A stretch of DNA of 64,000 nucleotides from JAABQG01 sp963726365 (GTDB lineage Bacteria; Pseudomonadota; Gammaproteobacteria; Burkholderiales; Burkholderiaceae_C): the NCBI GenBank assembly GCA_963726365.1, contig CAVSCI010000022.1:1-64000 (forward strand), written 5' to 3'. This document shows, one piece after another, positions 8,688 to 18,641 of this stretch. The translations under genes and the position numbers were made by a program. The notes beneath the pieces were generated by a model that saw nothing but the letters and a program-made list of their open reading frames with translations, had not been told where the DNA came from and did not search any database. The number at the start of each line of letters is the position of its first letter. Positions within the stretch are counted from its first letter, which is position 1.

Positions 8688-9599
8688 TCAAGGCTTGCGC
8701 GCGCCCAGCAGCGCGTCGGCGTAGTCCTGCCAGGCCGCAGGAGCTTTGGCGCCCTGGGCCACGCCGGCAAACACGCCGGCCTTGGCCTGGTCGGCCACCC
8801 ACTGCTGCTTGTCGGCAATCGCAGAGGCCATGAAAGGCTCGAAGCCGGCTTCGCGCACCGTGTTGGCGGACTCGCGCATTTCCTCGGCGCGGCGCTGGCC
8901 GTGCTGCACCACGCGGCTGAAGAAGTAGGCGCCCTGCGCGCTCCAGTCGATGCTGGGGAAGGTCTCCTGCAGCGTGGGCAGCACGTGGTCTTCCACGCCG
9001 TAGGCGCGCGCGGTGCTGTAGCTCTCGATCACCAGCGCCTCCAGGCCCTTGATCATCACGCTGCGGCACATCTTGATCGCGCTGGCCACGCCGAGCCGGT
9101 CGCTGACGACCTTCGCGTCCATGCCCCAGCTGGTCAGCGCCGGCGCGAGCGCGTCTGCACGGGCGCCGCCCAGCAGCATCGGCACCTTGATGCCATAGGG
9201 CGGTACCGAGGTCATGACACCGGCCTCGACATACTGCCCGCCAGCCGCATCGATCAGCGCCGCGCACTGCTGCTTGGTGCCGGGCGAGGCCGAGTTCAAG
9301 TCCAGGAAAACCGTGCCGGGGCGGACGAAGGGTGCGGCCTCCTGCGCCACGGCCAGCGTGTTCGACGCGGTGACGGCCGAGAGGATCAGCTCGCTGGCCG
9401 CGCAAAGCGCCTGCATGGAAGTCTGCGCTGCGATGCCGGCCTGCGCGGCGTGCGCCAGCTCAGCGGCCTGCGTGGCGGGGTTCGCGAACTTGAGGTCCCA
9501 CGCGCTGACAGCGGTGACGCCCGACTGTTTCAGCAGCCCGACGCTGAAGATCTTTCCGACTTCGCCATAGCCAATCAGGCCGATACGTTCGAATTTCAC
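8688..9599 (-). CDS. NAD(P)-dependent oxidoreductase of the DUF1932 group
   Basis: The N-terminal half is a beta-hydroxyacid-dehydrogenase Rossmann domain (RIGLIGYGEVGKIFSVGL, residues 4-21; then LDLNSASPGTK near residue 100). The C-terminal half, from about residue 190, is the DUF1932 helical domain (SYSTARAYGVEDHVLPTLQE). The catalytic Lys of this superfamily is probably in SAIKMCRSVMIKGLEAL. GTG at 9599 is chosen as start because GGGAGG lies just upstream and the Rossmann fold starts within four codons. The substrate is not known; relatives oxidise 2-hydroxy or 3-hydroxy acids. Confidence 0.8.
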   Translation of the reverse strand: MKFERIGLIGYGEVGKIFSVGLLKQSGVTAVSAWDLKFANPATQAAELAHAAQAGIAAQTSMQALCAASELILSAVTASNTLAVAQEAAPFVRPGTVFLDLNSASPGTKQQCAALIDAAGGQYVEAGVMTSVPPYGIKVPMLLGGARADALAPALTSWGMDAKVVSDRLGVASAIKMCRSVMIKGLEALVIESYSTARAYGVEDHVLPTLQETFPSIDWSAQGAYFFSRVVQHGQRRAEEMRESANTVREAGFEPFMASAIADKQQWVADQAKAGVFAGVAQGAKAPAAWQDYADALLGARKP

Positions 9600-9722
9600 A
9601 GGTGCCTCCCGGGATAAGGGGGTTTCAACAAGCAAGTCGCACTCGCACTCGAGCGCACGCCCTTGTCCTTGTGTCACCTGGCTGCACACATCAAGGCCAG
9701 CGCACGCCAGCCCGAGCAAAGG

Positions 9723-12700
9723 CTATTTCATCGTCAGCGCCAGTTCCGCGCGCGGCGTCCAGGGCGCTGCAGCCGGGCTGGTCGCTGTTGCGTTCGGTGC
9801 CGGCGCCTTGTCAGGCGCGATTTTCGGCGCCCCGAGGAACAGGCGCTCCGGCGGCAACTGGCGCGACGCCAGGTAGTCGCGCACCACCAGGCCCCGCTTC
9901 AGGGCCAGCTCGCGCATGAGCTCATCCGTGGCCGGGATGTCGGCCAGCAGCAGTGCCTCCATCTCGGCCTGTGGAATGTCCTTGGCCATGCCGACGAGGT
10001 TGCGGGGCTTCGGGATGTCCGCGCGCTTGTACACCGCCTTGAGCAGGGCCGGGTAGTCGGCCGGGCTCACCGTCACGGTCGCGGTACCAACTGCAGTGGT
10101 GCTCCCGCCCTGCACGCGGCGCTGCTCGGCCTGCACCAGCGCCTGCAGGCGCTCACGCTTGTAGGCTTCGCGCTCGACGTCCAGGCGGGCGGTGCCAGCC
10201 ACCGTCATCGTCAAGGAGGGGCGGTCCGCCAGCGCCTTGGCCACCTTGTCCAGACCCTCGGTCGGCCTGGGGCGCCAGAACGGCGCTGCCGGGGGCAAAG
10301 GCCACCATGCCGAGCTCGTCCCCGCCACCGCCAAAAGCGTTCGCCAGCAAGCTGAACGGTGCCGTGATGGCCTTGGTGATCAGGTTGACGATGACTTTCA
10401 GGATGACGGATCCCAGGCTGAACTGGGGGTCGTTGAGCGAACCGGAGATCGGCAGGTTGATGTCGATCACCCCGTTGCGGTCTGCCAGAAGCGCCACCGC
10501 CAGCTTCACCGGCAGACTGCCGGTGGAGCCCTCGACCTTGTCGCCAAAAGTCAGCTGGTTGAGCACGATGTTGTTGCTCGCCGTCAGCTGGCCACTGGGC
10601 AGAATCTTGTAGCCCACGTCCACGCTGAGCTTGCCGCGCTCGATGCCATAGCCCGAATACTTGATGGAATACGGCGACAGCGGCGACAGCTCCAGGTCGC
10701 GCATCTTGCCCTGGATGTCCAGCGCCAGCGGCTTGGCCAGCGGGTTGAGCTTGCCCAGGATCTCCAGCGAGGCGGTGGCGCCGACGCGCCCGCGCAATTC
10801 GAGGTCCGCCAGTTGTGGCGAACCTTCGGGCGACACGCTGGAAAACGCGCTGAGCTTGCCCGTGAGCTCGGTCATGTCGGCCGAGTAGTTGGGCTTGATG
10901 AACCGGTCCGAGAAGTACACCCGTCCGCCCACCAGGCTGACCGGGCCGAAGTTGATGACCGCGTCGGTTGACGAGGCGCTCGCTTTCGCCACGTTCGCCT
11001 GGGGCGCTGGCCCGGCACTGCCTTTCGAGTCATGCTGGTTCGCTGCCGGCTTCGGCGTTTCGTTGTCCGCGACGGTTTTCGTGGCGTCCTGCGCCGCAGA
11101 CGGGGTGGCGACCGTCGCAGTGGCGCCCGCCGGCGCACTGCCCGCCGGGGCCTTGACGAGGTCCTGCAGGTTGAGCCGGCCACTTTCGCTGAGGATCACC
11201 CGCGCGTAAAAATCGCTCAGGGCCGTCTCCTTGACGTCCACTCGCGTTGGCGTACCCGGGGCCAGCGCGATATCGAGCCCGCGCAGGCTCAGGCTCTTCC
11301 AGGCCAGCAGTTCCTCGTCACCGGCCATGCCGGTACGGCTGACCGCCCGGCCCGCCGCAGCGACTGCAGTTGCACCCGCTCTGGCCACCGGTGACGCCCC
11401 GGCTGCTGCCGTGCCCTGGACGCTGTTGGCCCGAAAAGCGTCGATGGCCGAATCCCCGCTGATCCGCACGCTGGGGCCAGCCGGGCTGCTGGCGAACTTC
11501 ACCGTTCCCTTGAAGCTGGCGTCCGCCCGCAACAATTCGATATTCAACGCGTCACCAAAATAAGGCTCGAAAGCGTGGACCGGCAGATTCACCACCTCGA
11601 CAGCCCCCTGCGTGGCGACCGGGTTCAGGCCCAGCGTGCCGCGGTAGCTGAGCCGCCCGGGTGGGGTCTGCCCGGCACCGATGCCCGCCGCCACTTGAAG
11701 TGCCGCGGGCTTCTTGCCATCCAGCGCAAAGTTCTGCAACTGCACCTTTAGCGCCGACACCTCGAAGGCCACCGGCCGGGGCGTCGCGGCATCACTCCAG
11801 CCCACCGTGCCGCCACTGAGCAACAGGTCGTTGATGGCGAGTTTCCACGGGCTGGCTTCCTTCGCCACTGGTGCGGATGGCCCTGCGGCATCGCCTTTCG
11901 AGGGAGCGCCAGCGACGGCAGAAGCGCCACCTTTCAGCCATTTTTCGACCATCCAGCGACCGTCAGCGTCGCGCTCGACCTTCAGCCTGGGGTTGGTGAC
12001 GGCCAGTTTTCCGAGCGTCGCGGACATCGCGACGGGATCGATCTCGGCATCGGTCAATTCAACGCTCTGGATGCCGGCGAGCAGCTGCTTGCCCTGGGTC
12101 AGCGCCAGTTTGTCCAGCGTCAGGCGGTCCACCTTGAGCTTCAGGTCGAAGGTGCTGCCCTTTTCTTTCTGCAGGGCCGCCACATTCGTGCCCAGTGTCC
12201 AGGCCATCCCAACGGCCGCGTTCAACGTGCCGGCCAGCGTGGGCTCCAGAAACTGGGCGACATAGGGCGCGCCAAGGGAAAGTGGCAGGTCGCTGACGGT
12301 GGCCGTCATGTTGGCAGTCGAAGCCAGGGCCGTGCCACTGAAGCGCAGGGCCGCCGGTGCGGCCGGGGCCGCCACCACCACCTTGGCTCCTTTGGGCGCA
12401 TCGACCGCTGGGGCGGTGCCAGCCTCCAGCGCGGCCGACCCGGTGAAGGGAATGGGTTGCACGCCGGGCGCGTCCATCGGCAGGGCAACGCCCCGAGGCG
12501 TCCAGCGTCAGGTCGCGCAGCGCCAGGCGCGCGGTGGCGCCCTTGCCGACCGCCGTCGTGTCGTCGCGTCCAGTCCACCCGGCCACCGCGCACCGCAACG
12601 GTCGCCACATCGACCTTCCAGCTGCCTGAAGGCGAATTTTTCGGCTCTTTTTGGCCCTCAGCCAGCGCGCTCTGGTCCTTTTCAGCTATTGTTTTTGAAG

Positions 12701-13739
12701 TTTTCGTCATGCCTTGCGCAGGCGGCGCGCTCAGGTCCAGGTTCAAACGCCCGTCACCGGCGCGGTGGACTGTGAGCGTCGGTGCGGTCAGCTCGACCGA
12801 CGCGAGCTTGACTGTCTGCGCCAGCGGGCGCACATCGGCCAGGACCGCCTTCAGGCTGTCAAAGGCGAGCAATTCCTGCTGTTGGGTATCCGCCAGCTTG
12901 ACACGGCTGACCTGCACCACCCCGCTCAGCCGCACGGCAGGCGCGGGGTTTTGCTCGAACGCGACTTTGATGTCGGCATCGACCACCGCAGCCAGCAAGC
13001 GCACTGGCACGCTGGCCGGGATGTAGCCCAGGTAGGGGGTCAGATCCATGGCCTGAAGCTTGACCGTGGCGTCAGTTTTGCGGGTCTGGGCAAACGGCGT
13101 GGTCTGGCCCGCGCTGTCGAACGCACTGCCGTTGAGCTTGAAGGCCAGTTGCGGTTCGGTGTGCACCTCCCGCTTGGATTCCAGATTGCTCAGGAAAGGC
13201 ACCGCCAGGCGCACGTCGCGCAAGGTGTGGGTCTTGCCGACGGTCTGGTCGGTGAAGTCGAGCGATCCGCCGTTGAGGGCCAGGTTGTAGAGCGCGAACC
13301 TGGCGGGTTCGCCAGGCGGCTGGTCAGCCGGCGGTGCGAGTCGTTGCAGGATGTCGTCAATGTCGTAGCGGCCCTCACCGGTGTGGGTCAGGCGGGCGAC
13401 CGGCTCGTCCACCGTGATGGCGTCCACCACGGGCGCCAGGCGCAACAGGGACTGCAGTTCGCTATCTATATAGAGGCGCTTGATGCGGAGCTGGTCGGAT
13501 TTCCCGTCGGCCGTGGCAATCGCCAGGTCAGACAAGGTCAACGCCAGCGACCAGGGCCGGAAATCCACTTCACCGAGGGTCACGGCGCGGCCGAGCTTCT
13601 CGCTGGCGATTTTCTGGGCGTAGTGCTTGAGCAGAGGCGGCACGGCCAGCCAGCTGATCGCCCAGAGCGCTGCCACGCCCCCCAGCGTCCAGGCGGCACG
13701 CCGCGCCCATTTGTTGTTCTGAAGGGTTTGAGTGTCCAT
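9723..13739 (-). CDS. Very large AsmA-like DUF748 protein, several frame breaks
   Basis: The predicted protein of about 1,335 residues has one N-terminal membrane anchor (AAWTLGGVAALWAISWLAV, residues 13-31), then a long beta-rich region of AsmA/DUF748 repeats (for example LKHYAQKIASEKLGRAVTLG and LELSPLSPYSIKYSGYGIE), ending in the DUF748 C-terminal block with LADRPSLTMTVAGTARLD. AsmA-like proteins span the periplasm and are linked to phospholipid transport and outer-membrane integrity; that role is taken from the wider family. Frame breaks occur near 12470-12580 and near 10300. A family-2 repeat is inserted in frame at residues 345-369 (12632-12707). Poly-Ala/Pro/Thr low-complexity stretches lie around 11000-11400. 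No partner gene is adjacent. Confidence 0.8.
12632..12707 (-). repeat. Family-2 dispersed repeat, copy I, inside the DUF748 gene
   Basis: On the minus strand: CAATAGCTGAAAAGGACC, GCGCGCTGGC, then AAAAAGAGCCGAAAAATTCG, colinear with the other family-2 copies although more diverged. It is read in frame as TSKTIAEKDQSALAEGQKEP, a charged segment unlike the flanking beta-rich sequence. Confidence 0.65.
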
Positions 13740-14439
13740 GGGTCTGATTTTCCGTCGGGGTGTCAATGGTGCCACGACTCAAACAGCCGGTGCCGCAATG
13801 CCCCGGCACCCCGGAAATGTGAAAGCCCGGTCAACAGGCAAAAAGCCGGCCGACCGGGCTTGACGGCGGACGAACGTCCATGCCGTCGGCTTTGGCAATG
13901 GGAAGACGGATGTTCCACATTGCACTGGAGGCAAGAGATTGCCTCCGTAGGTTGGCCGGGGCTGCTTTGTCGTCTGCCCGGAGGCCGCGACTCGCTCCTG
14001 TCGGCGCGATGCTCGATGTCATTCAAGCAAATTCAGTGTAGCCACTCGTGCGAAGCGATTCAAATCGGCTTTTCCAATCAAGGAACGGCGAGTGATTGTT
14101 TTCCGGGTCTTGCAAACCGGCCGCATTGGGTGTTGAGCCCCATTTTTGCATCTGCAAGCGACGCCAAAACAGGGGATTTGATATGCATATATTTAATCTA
14201 ACTAACCTATTTTTAAGTATTGACTCGATATGAATGCGGCCCATAGAATTCAATCGTCCCCCAAAACCTAGGGACAACCCGAACCCGCTGCCGCTCCCAA
14301 CGGCCAGGTCGATTCCGCGAAAACCAGTCAACCCGACGCCTCGCTGAATGGACTGCGTACCAATCCAAACGAGGAGCCTGCCGTGTGAAGCTGCCTGCAG
14401 CATCACGTGCCAGAGCTCCCGCTACGATGAGGAAATGCT
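13740..14439. other. 700-bp intergenic region with three hairpins and an AT-rich tract
   Basis: No convincing gene is present. The first 210 bp hold three perfect stems: GGTGCCG/CGGCACC (13789-13810), AAGCCCGGTC/GACCGGGCTT (13823-13861) and GGAGGCAA-GAGA-TTGCCTCC (13927-13946). None is followed by a clear T run. A strongly AT-rich tract at about 14178-14235 stands out from the roughly 60-65% GC surroundings and may hold the promoter of the downstream transglycosylase gene, though no clean -35/-10 pair can be named. Confidence 0.5.
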
Positions 14440-15258
14440 ATGACAGCGCTAGGAAAAGTGACCCGAGGCTTGCGCACTTTTGCGAGTGACATTGCCGACG
14501 GATTTTTCGAGATCACCCACAACAGCTTTGCCCTCCTCGGGCTGGCCGTGGTGTTTGCCGTGATCACCTTGACCGCCCGGCCCGACCTGCGCCAGGCCGG
14601 CGAAGAAGAACTCGTGAGCTGGCTGAAGGCCCGCCAGGTGGCCGTGCTCGGTATCGAGCCCGAACCCGAGGCGTCCGAGCGCGCCACCGCCACCAACCCC
14701 AAGGATCTGCCCAAGGAGCAGGCGGCCGTGGCCTACTGGCTGAGCAAGAAATACCGCGTGGCGCCCGAACCCCTGAGCGCTCTGGTGGCCGAAGCCTATG
14801 AAGTTGGCCAGCGCACCCGGCTCGACCCCACCCTGATCCTGGCCATCATGGCCGTGGAATCAAGCTTTAACCCGTTTGCCCAGAGCGCCGTGGGCGCACA
14901 AGGCCTGATGCAGGTCATGACCCAGGTGCATTCGGACAAATACGAGAGCTTTGGCGGCAAGCTGGCCGCGTTCGATCCGGTGACCAACCTGCGCGTCGGC
15001 GTGAAGGTTCTGCAGGAATGCATCGCCCGCGCCGGCTCGGTCGAAGGGGGCCTGAAGCTGTACGTGGGTGCCGGCAACAACGAGACCGATGGCGGCTATG
15101 CCGGCAAGGTCTTGAGCGAACATGCCCGACTGGCCCAGGTCGCCAGGGGCCGTAATTTGCCCACGACCCAAAGCACCGGCAATCCGGTCATGCCGGTGGT
15201 GGATAACGGCTCGCGCGCGCCGCGCGACGAGAAAATCGCCTCGAACTACGGCATGTAG
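14440..15258 (+). CDS. Membrane-anchored lytic transglycosylase (SLT domain)
   Basis: A 272-residue protein with an N-terminal transmembrane helix (FALLGLAVVFAVITL, about residues 27-46) and a periplasmic transglycosylase SLT domain from about residue 110. The catalytic Glu is in ILAIMAVESSFNPFA (near residue 142) and is followed by GAQGLMQVM and LKLYVGAGN, the usual family motifs (the last normally A-Y-N-A-G-x-G, here Y-V-G-A-G-N). It would cleave peptidoglycan with formation of 1,6-anhydro-muropeptides. The start at 14440 has GAGGAAA upstream. It precedes glyA with 240 bp between, so it is probably a separate transcript. Confidence 0.85.
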   Translation: MTALGKVTRGLRTFASDIADGFFEITHNSFALLGLAVVFAVITLTARPDLRQAGEEELVSWLKARQVAVLGIEPEPEASERATATNPKDLPKEQAAVAYWLSKKYRVAPEPLSALVAEAYEVGQRTRLDPTLILAIMAVESSFNPFAQSAVGAQGLMQVMTQVHSDKYESFGGKLAAFDPVTNLRVGVKVLQECIARAGSVEGGLKLYVGAGNNETDGGYAGKVLSEHARLAQVARGRNLPTTQSTGNPVMPVVDNGSRAPRDEKIASNYGM

Positions 15259-15339
15259 GTGCCGGGTGCCCGGGCAGATTGCTCTCGGCTACACTCGATA
15301 CCGTGCGCAACTGGCGATAGGCGCGGCCTCCCTTGCGGA

Positions 15340-15500
15340 GATGCCGCGTTGACGTGGACTCCCGACAGGCCTTCTTTCGGACAACCACTGGGAAGCGCGC
15401 CGCCCCTGTGTCCTGGCTTGTCAGGCAGGCTTCGGGCGTTCAGCCGTTCGCCTGGGCAGCCCTTGTCACCGCACAAGGAACACCGTCTTGAAGGACTGCC
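15340..15500 (+). other. Possible structured leader of glyA
   Basis: The 240-bp gap before glyA contains several short pairings close to the start codon: CCTTGT-CACCGC-ACAAGG (15461-15478) and CAGGC/GCCTG (15426-15430 with 15450-15454). I could not match it to a named riboswitch class. It may simply be a GC-rich 5' untranslated region. Confidence 0.25.
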
Positions 15501-16745
15501 ATGTACGACCGCAACATTCTCATTGAACAGACCGATCCCGAAATCTTTGCCGCCATCCAGGCGGAAAACGCCCGCCAGGAACAGCACATCGAGCTGATTG
15601 CCAGCGAAAACTACGCCTCGCCCGCCGTCATGGCGGCGCAGGGCACGCAGCTGACCAACAAGTACGCCGAAGGCTACCCCGGCCGGCGCTACTACGGTGG
15701 CTGCGAGTACGTGGACATCGCCGAGCAGCTCGCGATCGACCGCGTCAAGCAGATTTTCGGCGCCGATGCCGCCAATGTGCAGCCCCACTGCGGCGCCTCG
15801 GCCAACGAAGCCGTTTTCCTGGCCTTTCTGAAGCCTGGCGACACCATCATGGGCATGAGTCTGGCCGAAGGCGGCCACCTGACCCATGGCATGGCGCTGA
15901 ACATGAGCGGCAAGTGGTTCAACGTCGTCTCCTACGGCCTGGACGCCAACGAAGCGATCGACTATGACGCCATGGAGCGCAAGGCGCACGAGAGCAAGCC
16001 CAAACTGATCATCGCCGGCGCCTCGGCCTACAGCCTGCGCATCGATTTCGAGCGATTCGCCAAAGTGGCCAAAGACGTGGGCGCCATCTTCATGGTCGAC
16101 ATGGCCCACTACGCCGGCCTGATCGCCGCGGGCGTCTACCCCAACCCTGTGCCGCACGCCGACGTGGTGACCTCCACCACCCACAAGAGCCTGCGCGGCC
16201 CGCGCGGCGGCATCATCCTGATGAAGTCGCAGCACGAAAAAGCCATCAACAGCGCCATCTTCCCCGGCCTGCAGGGCGGCCCGCTGATGCACGTGATCGC
16301 CGCCAAGGCGGTGGCCTTCAAGGAGGCGCTGGCGCCCGAATTCAAGACCTATCAGCAACAAGTGCTGACAAATGCCCGCATCGTCGCCGAAACGCTCGTA
16401 TCGCGCGGCCTGCGAATCGTCAGCGGCCGCACCGAAAGTCACGTCATGCTGGTCGATCTGCGCGCCAAGGGCATCACCGGCAAGGAAGCCGAAGCCGTGC
16501 TGGGCAGCGCCCACATGACGATCAACAAGAACGCCATCCCGAACGACCCGGAAAAGCCCATGGTGACCAGCGGCGTGCGCATCGGCACCCCGGCCATGAC
16601 GACCCGCGGCTTCAAGGACGAAGAAGCCCGCCTGACCGCCAACCTGATCGCCGACGTGCTGGACAATCCGCGCGACGCGGCCAACATCGCCGCCGTGCGC
16701 GCCAAGGTGAATGCGCTGACGGCACGCTTCCCGGTCTACAAATGA
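15501..16745 (+). CDS. glyA: Serine hydroxymethyltransferase
   Basis: This cytoplasmic PLP enzyme interconverts serine and glycine with tetrahydrofolate, supplying one-carbon units. It is 414 residues, the standard length, and intact. The PLP lysine is in VTSTTHKSLRGPRGG (near residue 230). Other family blocks are ENYASPAVMAAQGTQLTNKY, GYPGRRYYGGCEYVD and HYAGLIAAGVYPNPVPHADV. The next gene, nrdR, follows across a family-1 repeat, a glyA-nrdR order common in this group of bacteria. It links functionally to the glycine cleavage genes at the right end of the window. Confidence 0.98.
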   Translation: MYDRNILIEQTDPEIFAAIQAENARQEQHIELIASENYASPAVMAAQGTQLTNKYAEGYPGRRYYGGCEYVDIAEQLAIDRVKQIFGADAANVQPHCGASANEAVFLAFLKPGDTIMGMSLAEGGHLTHGMALNMSGKWFNVVSYGLDANEAIDYDAMERKAHESKPKLIIAGASAYSLRIDFERFAKVAKDVGAIFMVDMAHYAGLIAAGVYPNPVPHADVVTSTTHKSLRGPRGGIILMKSQHEKAINSAIFPGLQGGPLMHVIAAKAVAFKEALAPEFKTYQQQVLTNARIVAETLVSRGLRIVSGRTESHVMLVDLRAKGITGKEAEAVLGSAHMTINKNAIPNDPEKPMVTSGVRIGTPAMTTRGFKDEEARLTANLIADVLDNPRDAANIAAVRAKVNALTARFPVYK

Positions 16746-16832
16746 CAGCCCCCACGCTTCGCGCTTCGCGTCGTCGCTGCCCCCTGGGGGGGCGCTCGCT
16801 TGCTTGGGGCGGCCCGGCGCGGCGCTCGGTGC
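16746..16832 (-). repeat. Family-1 dispersed repeat, copy 2
   Basis: Opposite orientation to the other copies. It fills almost the whole gap between the glyA stop and the nrdR start: CCCCCACGCTTCGCG, then a GCCCCCTGGGGGGGC block, then TTGGGGCGGCCC. Confidence 0.75.
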
Positions 16833-16836
16833 CGCT

Positions 16837-17286
16837 GTGAAATGCCCTTTCTGCGGCCACGCCGAGACACAGGTCGTCGAGACCCGGATCGCCGAGGACG
16901 GGGACTTCATCCGCCGCCGCCGCCAGTGCAGCGCCTGCGAAAAGCGCTTCACCACCTACGAGCGCCCGGATGTCAACTTCCCGGCCATCGTCAAGAAGGA
17001 CGGCCGGCGCATTGACTACGAACGCGCCAAACTGCTCGCGTCCTTCAACCTGGCCTTGCGCAAGCGCCCCGTGAGCACCGACCAGATCGACAGCGCCATC
17101 GAACGCATCGAGGAAAAACTGCTCAACCTGGGCGCGCGCGAAGTCCAGTCCAACCGCATCGGCGAACTCGTCATGCGCGAACTCAAGAAGCTCGACAAGG
17201 TCGCCTACGTCCGTTTTGCCAGCGTTTACCGCAGCTTCGAGGACATCGACGAGTTCAAGACGCTGGTGGATGAGGTGCGGCGTTAG
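16837..17286 (+). CDS. nrdR: Transcriptional repressor NrdR
   Basis: NrdR is the nucleotide-sensing repressor of ribonucleotide reductase operons. The 149-residue protein has the N-terminal zinc ribbon (KCPFCGHAETQVVETR, then RQCSACEKRFTTYER) and the ATP-cone domain starting VKKDGRRIDYERAKLLASF. GTG at 16837 is taken as start because it gives the canonical V/M-K-C-P-F-C; the upstream in-frame codons belong to the repeat. From the family it should bind NrdR boxes upstream of nrd genes, none of which is in this window. Confidence 0.96.
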   Translation: MKCPFCGHAETQVVETRIAEDGDFIRRRRQCSACEKRFTTYERPDVNFPAIVKKDGRRIDYERAKLLASFNLALRKRPVSTDQIDSAIERIEEKLLNLGAREVQSNRIGELVMRELKKLDKVAYVRFASVYRSFEDIDEFKTLVDEVRR

Positions 17287-17535
17287 GCGGCAGCCAAGCC
17301 CTCCTTGCGGGTTTGACCCCAAGGGATCCTGACGAGGCAAAGTTCACGGCACGGTGCATTTCCAGTGCCCGTCTGGCGAATTGCCCACCGACCCTTCTCG
17401 CGATGCCGTCAGCGGACACCTGCCAGGGGCCACTGTCCGTTTGTCCCCCAAAAACGACCATTCGGCAGATCGACGTGCCATGACCATGCAAGTCGATATG
17501 TAATCAGCGCCAACGGAAATCACAATTTCAACCCA

Positions 17536-18126
17536 ATGAACCGCCCACCGCCTTTCCAGTTCAGAAGCCTTGCAAAAGGCTTCACCTTGGTCGAACTGAT
17601 GGTCACGATCTCGGTCCTTGCCGTCTTGATGGCTGTGGGTATCCCGAGTTTTCAGGGCGTGATTGCCTCGTCCAGGGTAACCACCGCAACCAATGACTTC
17701 ATGGCGACACTGGCCCAGGCGCGCTCCAACGCGATTCGGCGCGGGGGCCGCGTGACAGTTTGCAAGAGTTCAGACGGCGCAAACTGTGTGACCACAGGCA
17801 ATTGGGAGCAAGGCTGGATCATGTTCAACGACGACGATCACAGCTTGGTAAACGCCAAGGTTGATGCCGGCGAAACCATTACCTTTGCGTCTCCGGCACT
17901 GACCAATGGCATCGTCATGAAGAGCAATATGGACTACGTTTCGTTTGGCGCCGATGGCCTGCCCAAGAACATGAATGGCAGTGCCTACTTCGGGACCATC
18001 CGGATCTGCAGCACCGTGGCCTCGCTTTCAAACGACAAACGCGCGCGCGACCTGATCATCAACCGCACGGGGCGCAGTCTTGTGGAACGGAAAACCAACA
18101 TCGCGGCCACGTGCCCGTTCCCATGA
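17536..18126 (+). CDS. fimT: Type IV pilus minor pilin, GspH/FimT family
   Basis: A 196-residue prepilin. The leader MNRPPPFQFRSLAKG ends at the prepilin-peptidase site G|FTLVELMVTISVLAVLMAV, and the hydrophobic helix is followed by a GspH/FimT globular domain (ATNDFMATLAQARSNAIRRG, ending CPFP). It opens the minor-pilin cluster fimT-pilV-pilW-pilX-pilY1-pilE, whose products prime pilus assembly in the inner membrane. The 249-bp gap upstream shows no recognised element. Confidence 0.9.
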   Translation: MNRPPPFQFRSLAKGFTLVELMVTISVLAVLMAVGIPSFQGVIASSRVTTATNDFMATLAQARSNAIRRGGRVTVCKSSDGANCVTTGNWEQGWIMFNDDDHSLVNAKVDAGETITFASPALTNGIVMKSNMDYVSFGADGLPKNMNGSAYFGTIRICSTVASLSNDKRARDLIINRTGRSLVERKTNIAATCPFP

Positions 18127-18141
18127 TCCTGGACGAATGAC

Positions 18142-18630
18142 ATGCAAAAAAGACGCACCCCTGCACGGCAACCAAGGCGAACGCTTGCCAAAGGCGCGAC
18201 GCTCATCGAGATTCTGGTGGCGTTGCTGATACTCAGTCTGGGCCTCCTCGGCATGGCGGGCTTGCAGGCCCGGGCCGTCAAGGGAAATCACAGTGCCATG
18301 CAGCGCACCCAGGCGGTCATGATGAGCTACTACATCCTGGATGCCATGCGGGTGGACCGCGCCAATGCCAAGGCTGGAAACTACAACCGGGGAAAAAGTT
18401 GTTCCGCCGCCTCCTTTTCTGGCACCAACCTGCCTGACCACAACCTCAAGCACTGGATTGAATCCCTCCAGACCAACCTTGGCAACGACAAGGATCTCGT
18501 CAACGCAGATGGGACCTGTGGCGAAATACAGTGTGATGCCGACGGCCTATGCCTGGTGAAAGTGAGCTGGGACGACAGTCGTGCCGGTGGCCTGGGCGTC
18601 CAGACCATCGAGACCCGCACCAAGCTTTGA
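18142..18630 (+). CDS. pilV: Type IV pilus modification/minor pilin PilV
   Basis: A 162-residue minor pilin with a basic leader and cleavage site KG|ATLIEILVALLILSLGLLGM. The Ala at +1 in place of the usual Phe is common in PilV. The motif AGLQARAVKGNHSAMQRTQA and the later cysteines match PilV. It sits 15 bp after fimT and 11 bp before pilW, so it is in one operon. Confidence 0.92.
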   Translation: MQKRRTPARQPRRTLAKGATLIEILVALLILSLGLLGMAGLQARAVKGNHSAMQRTQAVMMSYYILDAMRVDRANAKAGNYNRGKSCSAASFSGTNLPDHNLKHWIESLQTNLGNDKDLVNADGTCGEIQCDADGLCLVKVSWDDSRAGGLGVQTIETRTKL

Positions 18631-18641
18631 GGCATCCGGCA

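Noticed and set aside
7647..9617. A 656-codon open frame antisense to the AEC transporter and oxidoreductase
   Set aside because: His/Gln/Arg-rich shadow translation without any domain; both minus-strand genes are intact and recognisable.
14023..14406. A 127-codon minus-strand open frame in the 700-bp gap
   Set aside because: No ribosome-binding site, no recognisable motif and an unusual composition across the AT-rich tract. It may be chance.
15340..15420. Cobalamin riboswitch, suggested by ACCACTGGGAAGCGC ahead of glyA
   Set aside because: Only a short B12-box-like stretch is present; the long upstream aptamer with its other conserved blocks is missing.
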